Shown: positions 1-6,667 of the stretch, piece by piece
Layout of the letters: each line of letters starts with the position of its first letter
Numbering within the stretch: position 1 is the first letter of the stretch
Source: Bacillaceae bacterium
Lineage (GTDB): Bacteria > Bacillota > Bacilli > Bacillales > Amphibacillaceae
DNA: 15,929 nucleotides
Direction: 5' to 3'
Assembly: GCA_030152985.1 (NCBI GenBank)
Contig: JASLIE010000152.1
Location: forward strand, 1-15,929
Notes under the pieces: model-generated
The model's input: the letters and a program-made list of their open reading frames with translations, nothing else
What the model was told of the DNA's origin: nothing
Database searches by the model: none
Position numbers and translations under genes: made by a program

Positions 1-585
1 ATTCAACCACACTTTTTATTTAATACATTAAACACCATTGCCTCACTCAGTGAAATCGACCCCAAACGCATGGTTGATTTACTCAAGGTTTTTGGTGATT
101 ATTTAAGAAAAAGTTTTTCAGCCGATAATACGCGTAGCTTTATTCCACTCGAAGAAGAACTTGAGTTAGTTGAATCCTATCTTTATATTGAACAACAACG
201 ATTTGGGGATCGCTTGAAAGTCCTTTGGGAGATCGATGAGGACCTTCATGCCGTCATCCCACCACTGACCATTCAACCTATTATTGAAAATGCAGCCATT
301 CACGGCGTCTTAAAGCAAGCTGAAGGGGGAACTATCACAATTCGTGCTAAGCGAATTGACGACGAGATTAAAATCAGCATTATAGATGATGGGATTGGTA
401 TGGATGATGAATCCATTAAACAATTACTCACAACAAATATTAGAGATGCTAAAGGGGTCGGAGTTTCAAATACCAATCGACGTTTAAATCAATTATTTGG
501 CAGCCAACTCGAAATTGAAAGTGTGATTAATAAAGGGACACGGGTTTCATTTACCATTCCATATTTAAAAAATGAAGAGATTTAA
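1..585 (+). CDS. LytS-type sensor histidine kinase, C-terminal part (5' end outside window)
   Basis: The open frame runs in from the left edge without a start, so this is the C-terminal 194 residues of a longer protein; an internal ATG at 70 is not the true start. The first visible residues are I-QPHFLFN, the H-box of the LytS/YehU kinase family, with the likely phosphoacceptor His as residue 4 here. Next come a long helical stretch ending in YLYIEQQRF, the N-box (IIENAAIHGV) and an ATP-binding G-box (DDGIGM), so the catalytic HATPase domain is complete. In LytS relatives the missing N-terminus holds several membrane segments and a GAF domain, and the protein senses membrane or cell-wall state and phosphorylates a LytTR response regulator. 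No such regulator follows; it may lie upstream. A terminator sits on the stop codon, so this is the last gene of its transcript. LytS itself or a LytS-like paralogue are both possible. Confidence 0.88.
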   Translation: MQPHFLFNTLNTIASLSEIDPKRMVDLLKVFGDYLRKSFSADNTRSFIPLEEELELVESYLYIEQQRFGDRLKVLWEIDEDLHAVIPPLTIQPIIENAAIHGVLKQAEGGTITIRAKRIDDEIKISIIDDGIGMDDESIKQLLTTNIRDAKGVGVSNTNRRLNQLFGSQLEIESVINKGTRVSFTIPYLKNEEI

Positions 586-609
586 TCCTTAAGGGTTAAA
601 TCTTTTTTT
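578..609 (+). terminator. Rho-independent terminator of the kinase gene
   Basis: A 13-nt arm at 578-590 is followed directly by its complement at 591-603 with a single G-U wobble. The T-run 603-609 follows. The hairpin overlaps the kinase stop codon (583-585) and separates the kinase from the transporter gene. Confidence 0.85.
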
Positions 610-622
610 CTAGGCAATAAAT

Positions 623-651
623 TTCATAAGCATTTTAAAATCGTTTAATAT
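623..651 (+). promoter_or_regulatory. Candidate sigma-A promoter for the TauE/SafE gene
   Basis: TTCATA (623-628) and TAATAT (646-651) are separated by 17 bp and lie after the preceding terminator. The predicted start point falls in a purine tract (653-662, five G, one A, four G). Both boxes are imperfect, so this is a reasonable but unproven call. Confidence 0.45.
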
Positions 652-684
652 AGGGGGAGGGGTATTTAGGGAAGGGGTTTGATT

Positions 685-1467
685 ATGGATTTATTATTTA
701 TCATCACCTTATTTTTAATTGGTTTTTTTGGCTCATATATTTCAGGAATGGTCGGGATTGGTGGATCGATTATTAAATATCCGATGTTACTTTATATTCC
801 ACCTCTTTTAGGACTTGCAGCTTTTTCTGCACACGAAGTCTCAGGTCTTAATGCCATTCAAGTTTTTTTCGCTTCAATTAGTGGGGTACTTGCCTACCGA
901 AAAGGTGGCTACTTAAATAAAGACTTAATCATTTATATGGGATCTGCCGTTTTAATCGGTGGTTTAATCGGTAGTTTTGCTTCAAATGGTTTTTCTGAAA
1001 CAACCATTAATTTCGTCTATGCGATTTTAGCAACAATTGCTGTTGTGATGATGTTTATGCCAAAAAGCAATGATGATGGTATAACTGATATGTCTCATGT
1101 GACATTCAATAAGGCACTCGCCTTCACGCTTGCTTTAATCGTTGGAATTGCTGCTGGAATTGTAGGAGCAGCAGGTGCCTTTATTCTTGTGCCGATTATG
1201 ATTGTTGTCTTAAAAATTCCAACTCGTATGACCATTGCTACGTCACTTGCTATTACCTTTATTTCATCCATCGGAACTGCAATTGGAAAAGTTGCAACAA
1301 ACCAAGTTTTATTTTGGCCAGCACTCATTATGGTTGTCGCAAGTATTATTGGTGCACCACTAGGAGCAAGAGCAGGGAAGAAAATGAATACAAAGTACCT
1401 TCAGTGGTTGCTTGCCGGACTTATTTTAGCAAGTGCGATTAAAATTTGGCTTGAACTATTTGACTAA
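685..1467 (+). CDS. TauE/SafE (DUF81) family membrane transporter
   Basis: A 260-residue, very hydrophobic protein with about eight membrane segments. It shows the internal two-fold repeat of the TauE/SafE family: a glycine-rich motif at about residues 17-31 (SGMVGIGGS) is echoed at 154-170 (GIVGAAGAF), each opening a hydrophobic half. Family members export small organosulfur or sulfur oxyanions such as sulfite or sulfoacetate, or take up related anions; the substrate here cannot be read from the sequence. I chose ATG 685 because the ribosome binding site AAGGGG (672-677) lies 7 nt before it. The upstream in-frame TTG at 679 would leave only 1 nt of spacing. It sits alone between two hairpins, so is probably monocistronic. 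No rhodanese, CstR or other sulfur gene is beside it. Confidence 0.87.
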   Translation: MDLLFIITLFLIGFFGSYISGMVGIGGSIIKYPMLLYIPPLLGLAAFSAHEVSGLNAIQVFFASISGVLAYRKGGYLNKDLIIYMGSAVLIGGLIGSFASNGFSETTINFVYAILATIAVVMMFMPKSNDDGITDMSHVTFNKALAFTLALIVGIAAGIVGAAGAFILVPIMIVVLKIPTRMTIATSLAITFISSIGTAIGKVATNQVLFWPALIMVVASIIGAPLGARAGKKMNTKYLQWLLAGLILASAIKIWLELFD

Positions 1468-1580
1468 ATTAAGAACTTTTTCATTTAGCTTGAATATGAG
1501 TTGCTTATTTAATTTTATTTTGATATATTATGTTTGAACATGTTGTAATTTGTTGTCTTTCAACAAACCTCTCTTTATAG

Positions 1581-1624
1581 AACCTCCAAGATAAAGCTCA
1601 ACCACTTTGTCTTGGAGGTTTACT
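1581..1624 (+). terminator. Strong hairpin after the TauE/SafE gene, probable terminator
   Basis: Arms 1581-1596 and 1605-1620 form a 16-bp stem with one G-U pair and an 8-nt loop. The following tract (TTTACTTATT) is only moderately T-rich, so termination may be incomplete. A second, perfect 7-bp hairpin (1549-1567) lies just upstream. Confidence 0.6.
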
Positions 1625-1647
1625 TATTGTAATCTCTTGTTTATACT
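1619..1647 (+). promoter_or_regulatory. Candidate promoter of the GNAT gene
   Basis: TTTACT (1619-1624) and TATACT (1642-1647) are 17 bp apart, 25 bp before the start codon. The -35 element overlaps the end of the preceding terminator stem. Confidence 0.45.
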
Positions 1648-1671
1648 AAGTAAAATAAAGGGAGTGATACG

Positions 1672-2217
1672 ATGTTTGTATTAGAAGTAGATGAAGAATT
1701 AACTTTAAGAATGTTATCCATCCGAGATGCCGAAGCTTTGTTTAAATTAATTGATCAATCACGCGATTACTTAAAGGAATGGTTACCTTGGGTAGCTGCC
1801 AATCAAACAATTTCTGATAGTGAAAAGTATATAAAAGAATCCTTCTATACCTACGCCAATCAAAAAGACTTACGCGCAGGTATTTTTTTAAATAGTAAAC
1901 TTGTTGGCGTCTTAGGTTTTAATGAGATTGACTTATCTAATCGAATTGCAACAATTGGTTATTGGTTAGGTCAAAGCTATCAAAAGCAAGGCATTATGAC
2001 TCGTTCTGTTGCTGCTCTTCTTCATTACGGATTTTATACACTCAATTTAAATCGAATCGAAATCAGGGCTGCAGTTGAAAACAGAGCAAGTCAGCTTATT
2101 CCTGAACGTCTTAACTTTAAAAAAGAAGGACATTTAAGACAAGTTGAATGGTTAAATACACATTATGTAGACCACTATCTATATGGATTACTTAAAGAAG
2201 ATTATGAATCAAAGTGA
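1672..2217 (+). CDS. GNAT N-acetyltransferase, YdaF/RimL-like
   Basis: A 181-residue protein spanning the whole GNAT fold of the RimJ/RimL group. It strongly resembles B. subtilis YdaF as I recall it: MFxxxVxEE start, the EWLPWV motif at 36-41, IGYWL at 95-99, the acetyl-CoA pyrophosphate loop QKQGIM at 104-109, and the NRIEIRAAVENxxS segment at about 127-140. Such enzymes transfer acetyl from acetyl-CoA to an alpha-amino group, classically of ribosomal proteins; the substrate here is not known. Asn148 stands where the family usually has Gly in the ERxGF motif, a mild oddity. The start is supported by AAGGGAG at 1658-1664. Its stop is followed immediately by a DnaA-box sequence and about 100 bp later by a terminator, so it is probably monocistronic. 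Confidence 0.9.
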   Translation: MFVLEVDEELTLRMLSIRDAEALFKLIDQSRDYLKEWLPWVAANQTISDSEKYIKESFYTYANQKDLRAGIFLNSKLVGVLGFNEIDLSNRIATIGYWLGQSYQKQGIMTRSVAALLHYGFYTLNLNRIEIRAAVENRASQLIPERLNFKKEGHLRQVEWLNTHYVDHYLYGLLKEDYESK

Positions 2218-2238
2218 TTATCCACAAAACTATCCACA
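2218..2238 (+). promoter_or_regulatory. Pair of DnaA-box sequences
   Basis: TTATCCACA at 2218-2226 is a perfect match to the DnaA-box consensus and starts at the first base after the GNAT stop codon. CTATCCACA at 2230-2238 differs at one position and lies 12 bp downstream in the same orientation. Weaker copies follow: minus-strand TTATCCCCA at 2352-2360 and CAATCCACA at about 2390-2398. Binding is inferred from sequence only. Confidence 0.5.
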
Positions 2239-2317
2239 CTTTTATTTAGTTGGGCATATATAGATATATTTTATAGAAAAAAACACTATAAGCAGTGATT
2301 AGCTCATATGTTCGTAT

Positions 2318-2370
2318 AGTTATCCCCTATCTGTGTATAAACAGATTATTTTGGGGATAACTTTTTCTTT
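2318..2370 (+). terminator. Two-tier terminator of the GNAT gene
   Basis: Outer 10-bp perfect arms (2318-2327 and 2353-2362) enclose an inner 6-bp perfect stem (2329-2334 and 2341-2346). A T-rich tract runs from 2362 to 2370. The T-run is only on the + strand, so it terminates transcription from the GNAT side. It overlaps the last codons and stop of the convergent CWC gene. Confidence 0.75.
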
Positions 2371-2525
2371 TCTTGGTAGTTTTTTAAACAATCCACACAA
2401 ATGCAAGCAGCTTTCGGATATTTATTTAAAAGTGCTTGTGGAAATGTTTCACGATAACACCAACAGGGTAGATTACTAGTAGCTTGGCAATGATTAGCTT
2501 GCTTACAAATTGGACAAATAGACAA
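2346..2525 (-). CDS. Small cysteine-rich CWC-family protein (59 aa, TTG start)
   Basis: Reading the minus strand from TTG at 2525 gives a 59-residue protein with eight cysteines at 4, 7, 13, 21, 23, 41, 43 and 46. The pattern CPIC, then N-H-C, then CWC, then a FPxxLLNKYPKAACIC stretch and DC is that of the cysteine-rich CWC family (Pfam Cys_rich_CWC) as I know it. Paired CxxC and CxC motifs suggest a metal-binding, probably zinc, mini-protein; the family has no established function. The tail is lysine-rich. The start is supported by AGAGGA (2535-2540) 9 nt upstream and by the absence of any in-frame ATG; the ATG just upstream reads straight into a stop. It is convergent with the GNAT gene and divergent from the peroxiredoxin gene. 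Confidence 0.8.
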   Translation of the reverse strand: MSICPICKQANHCQATSNLPCWCYRETFPQALLNKYPKAACICVDCLKNYQEKKKLSPK

Positions 2526-2548
2526 TTTAACTCATCCTCTTTTCATTT

Positions 2549-2577
2549 GTATTAGTTATTCTTAATTAGTTTGTCAT
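2549..2577 (-). promoter_or_regulatory. Candidate promoter of the CWC gene
   Basis: On the minus strand, ATGACA (2577-2572) and TAATAC (2554-2549) are 17 bp apart, shortly before the ribosome binding site. The -10 element is weak, so this is tentative. Confidence 0.3.
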
Positions 2578-2588
2578 TAAATTGACAT

Positions 2589-2640
2589 AAAAAAAGTGAG
2601 ATAAGAGGTCTTGTAAGCAGACATCTTGCACTTCTTTATT
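2589..2640. other. Imperfect hairpin between the divergent CWC and peroxiredoxin genes
   Basis: Arms AAGTG/CACTT (2594-2598 and 2628-2632) and a 9-nt inner pair with one mismatch (2602-2610 and 2618-2626... loop about 7 nt) form an interrupted stem. On the minus strand it is followed by seven T, as in a terminator; on the + strand the following tract is only moderately T-rich. Which transcript it acts on is unclear. The arm limits are approximate. Confidence 0.35.
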
Positions 2641-2654
2641 TTCCTTAGTATACT
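2626..2654 (+). promoter_or_regulatory. Candidate promoter of the peroxiredoxin operon
   Basis: TATACT (2649-2654) is a good -10 element. TTGCAC (2626-2631), 17 bp upstream, is a weak -35. The predicted start point, about 2661, lies just ahead of the PerR box. Confidence 0.45.
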
Positions 2655-2671
2655 TTGTATATAAAGTTATT

Positions 2672-2686
2672 TAATAATGATTATAA
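2672..2686 (+). promoter_or_regulatory. PerR box
   Basis: TAATAATGATTATAA matches the PerR consensus TTATAAT-N-ATTATAA at 13 of 14 specified positions in the 7-1-7 arrangement. It lies between the predicted transcription start and the ribosome binding site of the peroxiredoxin gene, where a bound repressor would block transcription. PerR derepresses such genes under peroxide. Fur boxes share the layout, but their arms carry GATAAT rather than the AT-only arm ends seen here. Confidence 0.72.
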
Positions 2687-2704
2687 AAAGGAGATGTTTT
2701 AATT

Positions 2705-3373
2705 ATGTCAGAACAAGAAAATGTAAATGTAGAAGAAGAAGTACGCTCATTACCTCGTATTGGTGATCCTGCTCCGCAGTTTGAAGCACTTACGACACAT
2801 GGTAATTTAAAATTAGAGGATTATAAAGGAAGCTGGGTTATGTTATTCTCACACCCTGCAGACTTTACACCAGTATGTACTACTGAGTTTATCGGATTTC
2901 AAAAGATTTCTCCACAATTAAAAGAAATGAACACAGAACTTTTAGGTCTAAGCATTGACAGTGTTCACTCACACATTGCTTGGGTAAGAAACATTGAAGA
3001 GAAATTTGGTACAAAAATTGAATTCCCTGTCATTGCAGACCTTTCAATGGAAGTTGCTGAAAAATACGGCATGATTATGCCTGGTGAAAGCTCAACAGAA
3101 GCTTCACGTGCAGTTTTTGTCATTGATGATAAACAAGTTGTTCGTGCAATTATTTACTACCCATTATCAACAGGACGTAACATGGATGAAATGGTCCGCT
3201 TAGTTAAAGCACTACAAACTGCAGATGAGCACGGTGTTGCAACACCAGCTGACTGGCGTGAAGGTGACAAAGTCATTGTTCCACCAGCTCTAACTCAAGA
3301 AGGTGCAGAAGAGCGTATGGCAGATAAGAACTATGAATGTGTAGACTTCTACTTCTGTAAACGCGACCTATAA
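2705..3373 (+). CDS. Prx6-family peroxiredoxin, three-cysteine archaeal type
   Basis: A 222-residue AhpC/TSA-fold peroxidase of the long Prx6 subfamily. The active-site motif P51-x3-T55-x2-C58 (PADFTPVC) gives Cys58 as peroxidatic residue. Arg158 in the STGRNMDE motif is the conserved active-site arginine. Two more cysteines, C212 and C218, sit at the extreme C-terminus with the C-x5-C spacing known from the archaeal Aeropyrum pernix enzyme. So this is probably a 2-Cys type, reduced by a thioredoxin-like partner, rather than a true 1-Cys Prx6. It reduces hydrogen peroxide and organic peroxides in the cytosol. The start has AAGGAG at 2688-2693, 11 nt upstream. It lies directly after a PerR box and 22 nt ahead of a small winged-helix gene with which it is probably co-transcribed. 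No AhpF lies nearby. Confidence 0.92.
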   Translation: MSEQENVNVEEEVRSLPRIGDPAPQFEALTTHGNLKLEDYKGSWVMLFSHPADFTPVCTTEFIGFQKISPQLKEMNTELLGLSIDSVHSHIAWVRNIEEKFGTKIEFPVIADLSMEVAEKYGMIMPGESSTEASRAVFVIDDKQVVRAIIYYPLSTGRNMDEMVRLVKALQTADEHGVATPADWREGDKVIVPPALTQEGAEERMADKNYECVDFYFCKRDL

Positions 3374-3395
3374 TAAATAAGGGAGGAATCACATC

Positions 3396-3620
3396 ATGGC
3401 TTGTGTAACAGACGATGGCGATTTAACTCAAACAGGTTTACTTTTATTAAACTCTGTAAAAGATCAAGCACTTACTGTCGAAGAAATTGCAAAAGAAACT
3501 AATTTACCTTTATTCAAAGTGCGTAGTAACATGCGGAACATGATGGATGTTGGTTTTGTTACACTTGATGAAGATAAATATATAATCGATCCAAGAGCCC
3601 TCTCTTTATTAGATCGTTAA
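3396..3620 (+). CDS. Small winged-helix-like protein with N-terminal cysteine, peroxiredoxin partner gene
   Basis: A 74-residue protein that opens MACVTDDGDLT and then shows a compact helix-turn-helix pattern: LTVEEIAKETNLPLFKVRSNMRNMMDVGFV (two helices with a turn at the NLPLF segment, written here with gaps: LTVEEIAKET, NLPLFKVRSN, MRNMMDVGFV). A short beta wing (VTLDEDKYII) follows. I recognise a widespread family of small proteins with the same MACVTxDGxLT opening, but no established function. The only cysteine is Cys3, which makes a thiol-based redox role conceivable; this is inference. GGGAGG (3381-3386) lies 9 nt before ATG. The gap to the peroxiredoxin stop is 22 nt with no terminator, and a strong terminator follows, so the pair forms a bicistronic peroxide-responsive unit. 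DNA binding is plausible from the fold but undemonstrated. Confidence 0.82.
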   Translation: MACVTDDGDLTQTGLLLLNSVKDQALTVEEIAKETNLPLFKVRSNMRNMMDVGFVTLDEDKYIIDPRALSLLDR

Positions 3621-3625
3621 TATAA

Positions 3626-3665
3626 AAAAATGCGGAACTTCTTTTTTAAGAAGTTCCGCATTTTT
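3626..3665. terminator. Bidirectional terminator between peroxiredoxin operon and htrA
   Basis: Perfect 18-bp arms (3626-3643 and 3648-3665) enclose a TTTT loop. The arms end in A-run and T-run, so both strands have a U-tract. It serves the convergent peroxiredoxin unit (+) and the wal operon ending in htrA (-), whose stop codon begins 3 bp away. Confidence 0.93.
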
Positions 3666-3667
3666 AT

Positions 3668-4939
3668 TTAGTTTGCTTTTCCTTGGGGTACAAGTTTAGC
3701 AGTTGTTTCAATTTTCTTACCATCGCGATAAGCGGTAATGTCCAACTCATCATTTACTTTCTTTTCTTCATATAAAATCTTTCTCAGTTCTAAAACATTT
3801 TTAATTGGCTTGCCGTCGAGTTCAGTTATAACATCCAAACGTTTAAGCCCTGCTCTGTCAGCTGGTGATAAAGGCTCGAGTGTCCAGATATAGACACCAC
3901 CCTTGATGTCTTCAGGGAGTTTAAGTGTATTTTGCCACTCAACTTTTGGAACATCATCTAAAGAATATAGCTCAACACCTAGGTAAGGACGTGTTACTTC
4001 ACCTTTTTCTTCAAGTTCTTCAATAATTGGAAGGGCTGTGTCAATTGGAATTGCAAAACCAATTCCTTCTGCGACCGTTTGGCTGATTTTCATGGAGTTA
4101 ATACCAATTAATTGACCTTCAATATTAATTAGCGCTCCGCCACTATTCCCCGGGTTAATTGCTGCATCGGTTTGCAGTACTTCTGCTTGCCAATCTGCTC
4201 GACCATCTTGGTTAAAGTCTTGTGGAATTGTTCGTTGCTTTCCACTGATAATCCCTTGTGTGACTGACCCTGCAAACATATGACCAAGTGGGTTTCCGAT
4301 TGCAATCGCTGGTTCACCTACTTTAATGTTTTCAGAAGTTCCGATTTCAACAGTCTTATCTACATGTTTAGCATCAATTTCTAAAACTGCCAAATCAGTA
4401 AACATGTCACTTCCTAAAAGTCTTGCTTCAACTTTTGTTTCATCTGAAAGTACGATTTCTAAAATATCTGCCCCTTCAATCACATGATGGTTTGTGACAA
4501 TATAGGCTTTATCTTTTGTCTTTTTATAAATTACACCTGAACCTGTTCCTGCTTCATCTGCTTCTTCTGTTTGTTGATCCCAAAAGTTTGTTCGTTGCTG
4601 AACATTGGTTACACCCACAACCGCAGGCGATACCTTTTCAACTGCATCGGTTATCTGAGTCGATACATCAACTTTAACAGATTTATTTGTTGTGACTGTT
4701 TCCTCTTTTGTCTCTTCTGTTGGCGTCTTATCAACTAGCTCGGGATAAACAATCATAACAATTAAGGCACCGATAATGATTCCTAGTATAACCGGTAGAA
4801 ACCAACTTCTTTTCTTCTCTGTTTGACTTCGTGCTTTAATTGTTTCTTCTAACTTATCTTGTTCATTATAGTCCTGTTCTGCTTCTTCCTTTACTCCTGT
4901 ATCTTCAACTTCTTCTTTTTGTTTATCATCATCTAACAT
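3668..4939 (-). CDS. htrA: HtrA-family membrane-anchored serine protease (yyxA/htrC position)
   Basis: A 423-residue DegP/HtrA protease. A charged, Glu/Lys-rich cytosolic tail (about 1-45) is followed by one membrane segment (about 47-67), a linker, a trypsin-like domain with His152 (TNHHV), Asp182 (TDLAVL) and Ser266 (GNSGG), and a C-terminal PDZ domain from about 315. It acts on the outer face of the membrane, degrading misfolded secreted proteins. I prefer ATG 4939: the GAGGTG at 4951-4946 is a strong ribosome binding site with 6-nt spacing. An in-frame GTG at 4948 is part of that sequence and would add three residues, with AAAGG as a weaker site. The GAGGTG overlaps the walJ stop, so translation is probably coupled. 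The gene is the last of the wal operon, as HtrC/YyxA is in B. subtilis. Confidence 0.93.
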   Translation of the reverse strand: MLDDDKQKEEVEDTGVKEEAEQDYNEQDKLEETIKARSQTEKKRSWFLPVILGIIIGALIVMIVYPELVDKTPTEETKEETVTTNKSVKVDVSTQITDAVEKVSPAVVGVTNVQQRTNFWDQQTEEADEAGTGSGVIYKKTKDKAYIVTNHHVIEGADILEIVLSDETKVEARLLGSDMFTDLAVLEIDAKHVDKTVEIGTSENIKVGEPAIAIGNPLGHMFAGSVTQGIISGKQRTIPQDFNQDGRADWQAEVLQTDAAINPGNSGGALINIEGQLIGINSMKISQTVAEGIGFAIPIDTALPIIEELEEKGEVTRPYLGVELYSLDDVPKVEWQNTLKLPEDIKGGVYIWTLEPLSPADRAGLKRLDVITELDGKPIKNVLELRKILYEEKKVNDELDITAYRDGKKIETTAKLVPQGKAN

Positions 4940-4949
4940 ATTAAACACC

Positions 4950-5744
4950 TCACACCTTTGTTTGAACTGTAAATATTTCTGTGGCTCGCTCTGGGTCTGT
5001 ATCGAGTAATGGTATTTCTATACCTCTTTCTGTCAAAACCTGTTCGACAGACATACGAGCTAGATCCTTCATATTATTATCCTGACTCAGATGTGCTAAG
5101 TATACCCGTTCTGTTTCATTTGTAATCACTTCACTTAAAGCTAGACCACTATCTTCATTTGAGATGTGACCTGAATCACCTAAAATGCGTTGTTTAACAC
5201 TCCACGGGTAATGACTCATTTGTAACATGTTTATATCATGATTAGCTTCAAATATATAAGCATTTGCTCCTTCAATTGTCTTTTTAATTCGCTCTGAAAC
5301 ATAGCCTAGATCGGTTGCAATCACTACTTTTTTCTGATTGTAATGAAAGGAAAAAAACATCGGATCTACTGCATCGTGCGAGACAGAAAAAGACTCAATA
5401 TCTAAGGAACCAAAGGTCTTAATCTTATTTGCTTCAAAATGAAACTTTTGATCAAGATCAATCTTACCAATCTTAGGTGACATAGCATCCCATGTTTTTT
5501 GATTTGCATAAATTGGTAACCTATAGCGTCTAGCAAGCACACCTAAGCCTTTAATATGATCACTATGTTCATGTGTAACGAGTATTCCATCTAAATCACT
5601 TATATCTTTATTAATCGATTCAAACTGTTTTTCAATTTGCTTGCCACTCAATCCTGCATCAACTAGTAACTTTGTTTCACCTGCTTCTAAATATAAAGCA
5701 TTTCCAGTACTTCCAGAAGCAAGTACACTAAATTCCAGACTCAA
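4950..5744 (-). CDS. walJ: WalJ/YycJ, metallo-beta-lactamase-fold hydrolase
   Basis: A 264-residue cytosolic metallo-beta-lactamase-fold protein of the YycJ family. The N-terminus [14 protein letters not shown] is characteristic. The metal-binding motif HxHxDH (THEHSDH) gives His58, His60, Asp62 and His63. A further conserved Asp lies in ATDLGY and a His in GDSGHIS. YycJ is reported to affect coordination of cell division with replication and DNA repair; a 5'-exonuclease-like activity has been proposed for the family. I chose TTG 5744, with GGAG 8 nt upstream, because the family starts [15 protein letters not shown]. The longer frame from ATG 5768 adds eight residues that lie within the yycI coding region. 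The gene overlaps yycI by 17 nt and is followed directly by htrA. Confidence 0.92.
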   Translation of the reverse strand: MSLEFSVLASGSTGNALYLEAGETKLLVDAGLSGKQIEKQFESINKDISDLDGILVTHEHSDHIKGLGVLARRYRLPIYANQKTWDAMSPKIGKIDLDQKFHFEANKIKTFGSLDIESFSVSHDAVDPMFFSFHYNQKKVVIATDLGYVSERIKKTIEGANAYIFEANHDINMLQMSHYPWSVKQRILGDSGHISNEDSGLALSEVITNETERVYLAHLSQDNNMKDLARMSVEQVLTERGIEIPLLDTDPERATEIFTVQTKV

Positions 5745-6666
5745 TGTCCTCACTCCGTTCAATAACATCTAATAATTCTTTTAAATCATGCTCAGCTGAA
5801 AGCTTATTTATTTTTTTGTTTTTTATTTTTTTAACTTTTGAAATTGTACTCTCAATTGAATCGGTTAAAAACTCACTCCGTTCTGTTGAGAAAACAAAGC
5901 CTTCAATTGCATTAACAAAATAACTGCGTTTTCCTTTGATATTTATCTTCCATGTCGGTGCAAATACCTGAATCCCACTTTCTAAGGGAACACGTGTATG
6001 AAAGCCCATTTCTACATCAATAATTTCATCACCTTGGCTAAGTTCATCCTGCCTATAAAGTGTTTCAACAGCTGTCATTGGTTGAATAAGTTTATTTTTA
6101 TCATCACTTTGCTTATAGTCATCTAACAATGTTTGTGTATAATACTTCACTTCATTCTTATCGTTTAAAAATAATAAAATTAAACTATTTTGATTATAGT
6201 AGATTGGGCGTTCGTATTGCTCTTGAAAGTAAATAACTACATTTGTTTCCTTATGATGCCTCCAAAACCTATACTGATCCCCTTTAAAAACAAGGGACTC
6301 AATGAAACGATCCATTGTCTCAGGCTTTTGTTCTTTGGGAATCTTTACTTTTTTATTTATTTCTGAAAAGATAAAATGACCGTCTACAATTTCAGGTGTC
6401 TGATTAGCTAAAGCCTTTATTTTATTCTCATCTTCATTTGTTAACTTCTTTGGTGATGCTGAAATAAAGGGTTCTTCGTATTCTTTTGTTGGTAAATCGA
6501 CAACTTTAATATCTTCTTCTTTCAAATTCTCTTCAATCGAAGATTCAGATGTTTCTAAAATACTCATATCTGCTGTCTCTTGCTTTTCAATAAATTGGAC
6601 AAGTAAATAAATATCAAGCAAAAGAAAACTAATGATTAATAAGTTTTTTATTTGACCCCATTGCAC
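5728..6666 (-). CDS. yycI: YycI, membrane regulator of WalK
   Basis: A 312-residue protein with one N-terminal membrane segment (about residues 8-27, [17 protein letters not shown]) and a large extracytoplasmic part, the layout of the YycI family. In B. subtilis, YycI and YycH associate with WalK in the membrane and restrain its kinase activity; in S. aureus the pair activates it, so the sign cannot be predicted here. I chose GTG 6666: AAGGAGGG overlapping the yycH end lies about 8 nt upstream and the product then opens MQWGQIKN, close to the MDWSKIKT type of the family. An ATG at 6693 would put nine extra residues inside yycH. The gap to the yycH stop is 1 nt. Confidence 0.9.
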   Translation of the reverse strand: MQWGQIKNLLIISFLLLDIYLLVQFIEKQETADMSILETSESSIEENLKEEDIKVVDLPTKEYEEPFISASPKKLTNEDENKIKALANQTPEIVDGHFIFSEINKKVKIPKEQKPETMDRFIESLVFKGDQYRFWRHHKETNVVIYFQEQYERPIYYNQNSLILLFLNDKNEVKYYTQTLLDDYKQSDDKNKLIQPMTAVETLYRQDELSQGDEIIDVEMGFHTRVPLESGIQVFAPTWKINIKGKRSYFVNAIEGFVFSTERSEFLTDSIESTISKVKKIKNKKINKLSAEHDLKELLDVIERSEDIESGI

Positions 6667-6667
6667 A

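Noticed and set aside
1095..1328. 77-codon open frame on the minus strand
   Set aside because: It lies wholly within the TauE/SafE gene in antisense, with no ribosome site and a composition typical of the complement of a membrane protein.
1628..1643. Possible WalR box upstream of the GNAT gene
   Set aside because: TGTAAT is followed by TGTTTA at a spacing of four, not five, and the second half does not fit TGTWAH.
2582..2587. Perfect TTGACA as a -35 for the peroxiredoxin gene
   Set aside because: No acceptable -10 lies 16-18 bp downstream (GAGGTC at 17); the TATACT further on is too distant.
4129..4317. 62-codon open frame on the minus strand inside htrA
   Set aside because: It is another frame across the HtrA catalytic domain, and the HtrA frame is clearly real there.
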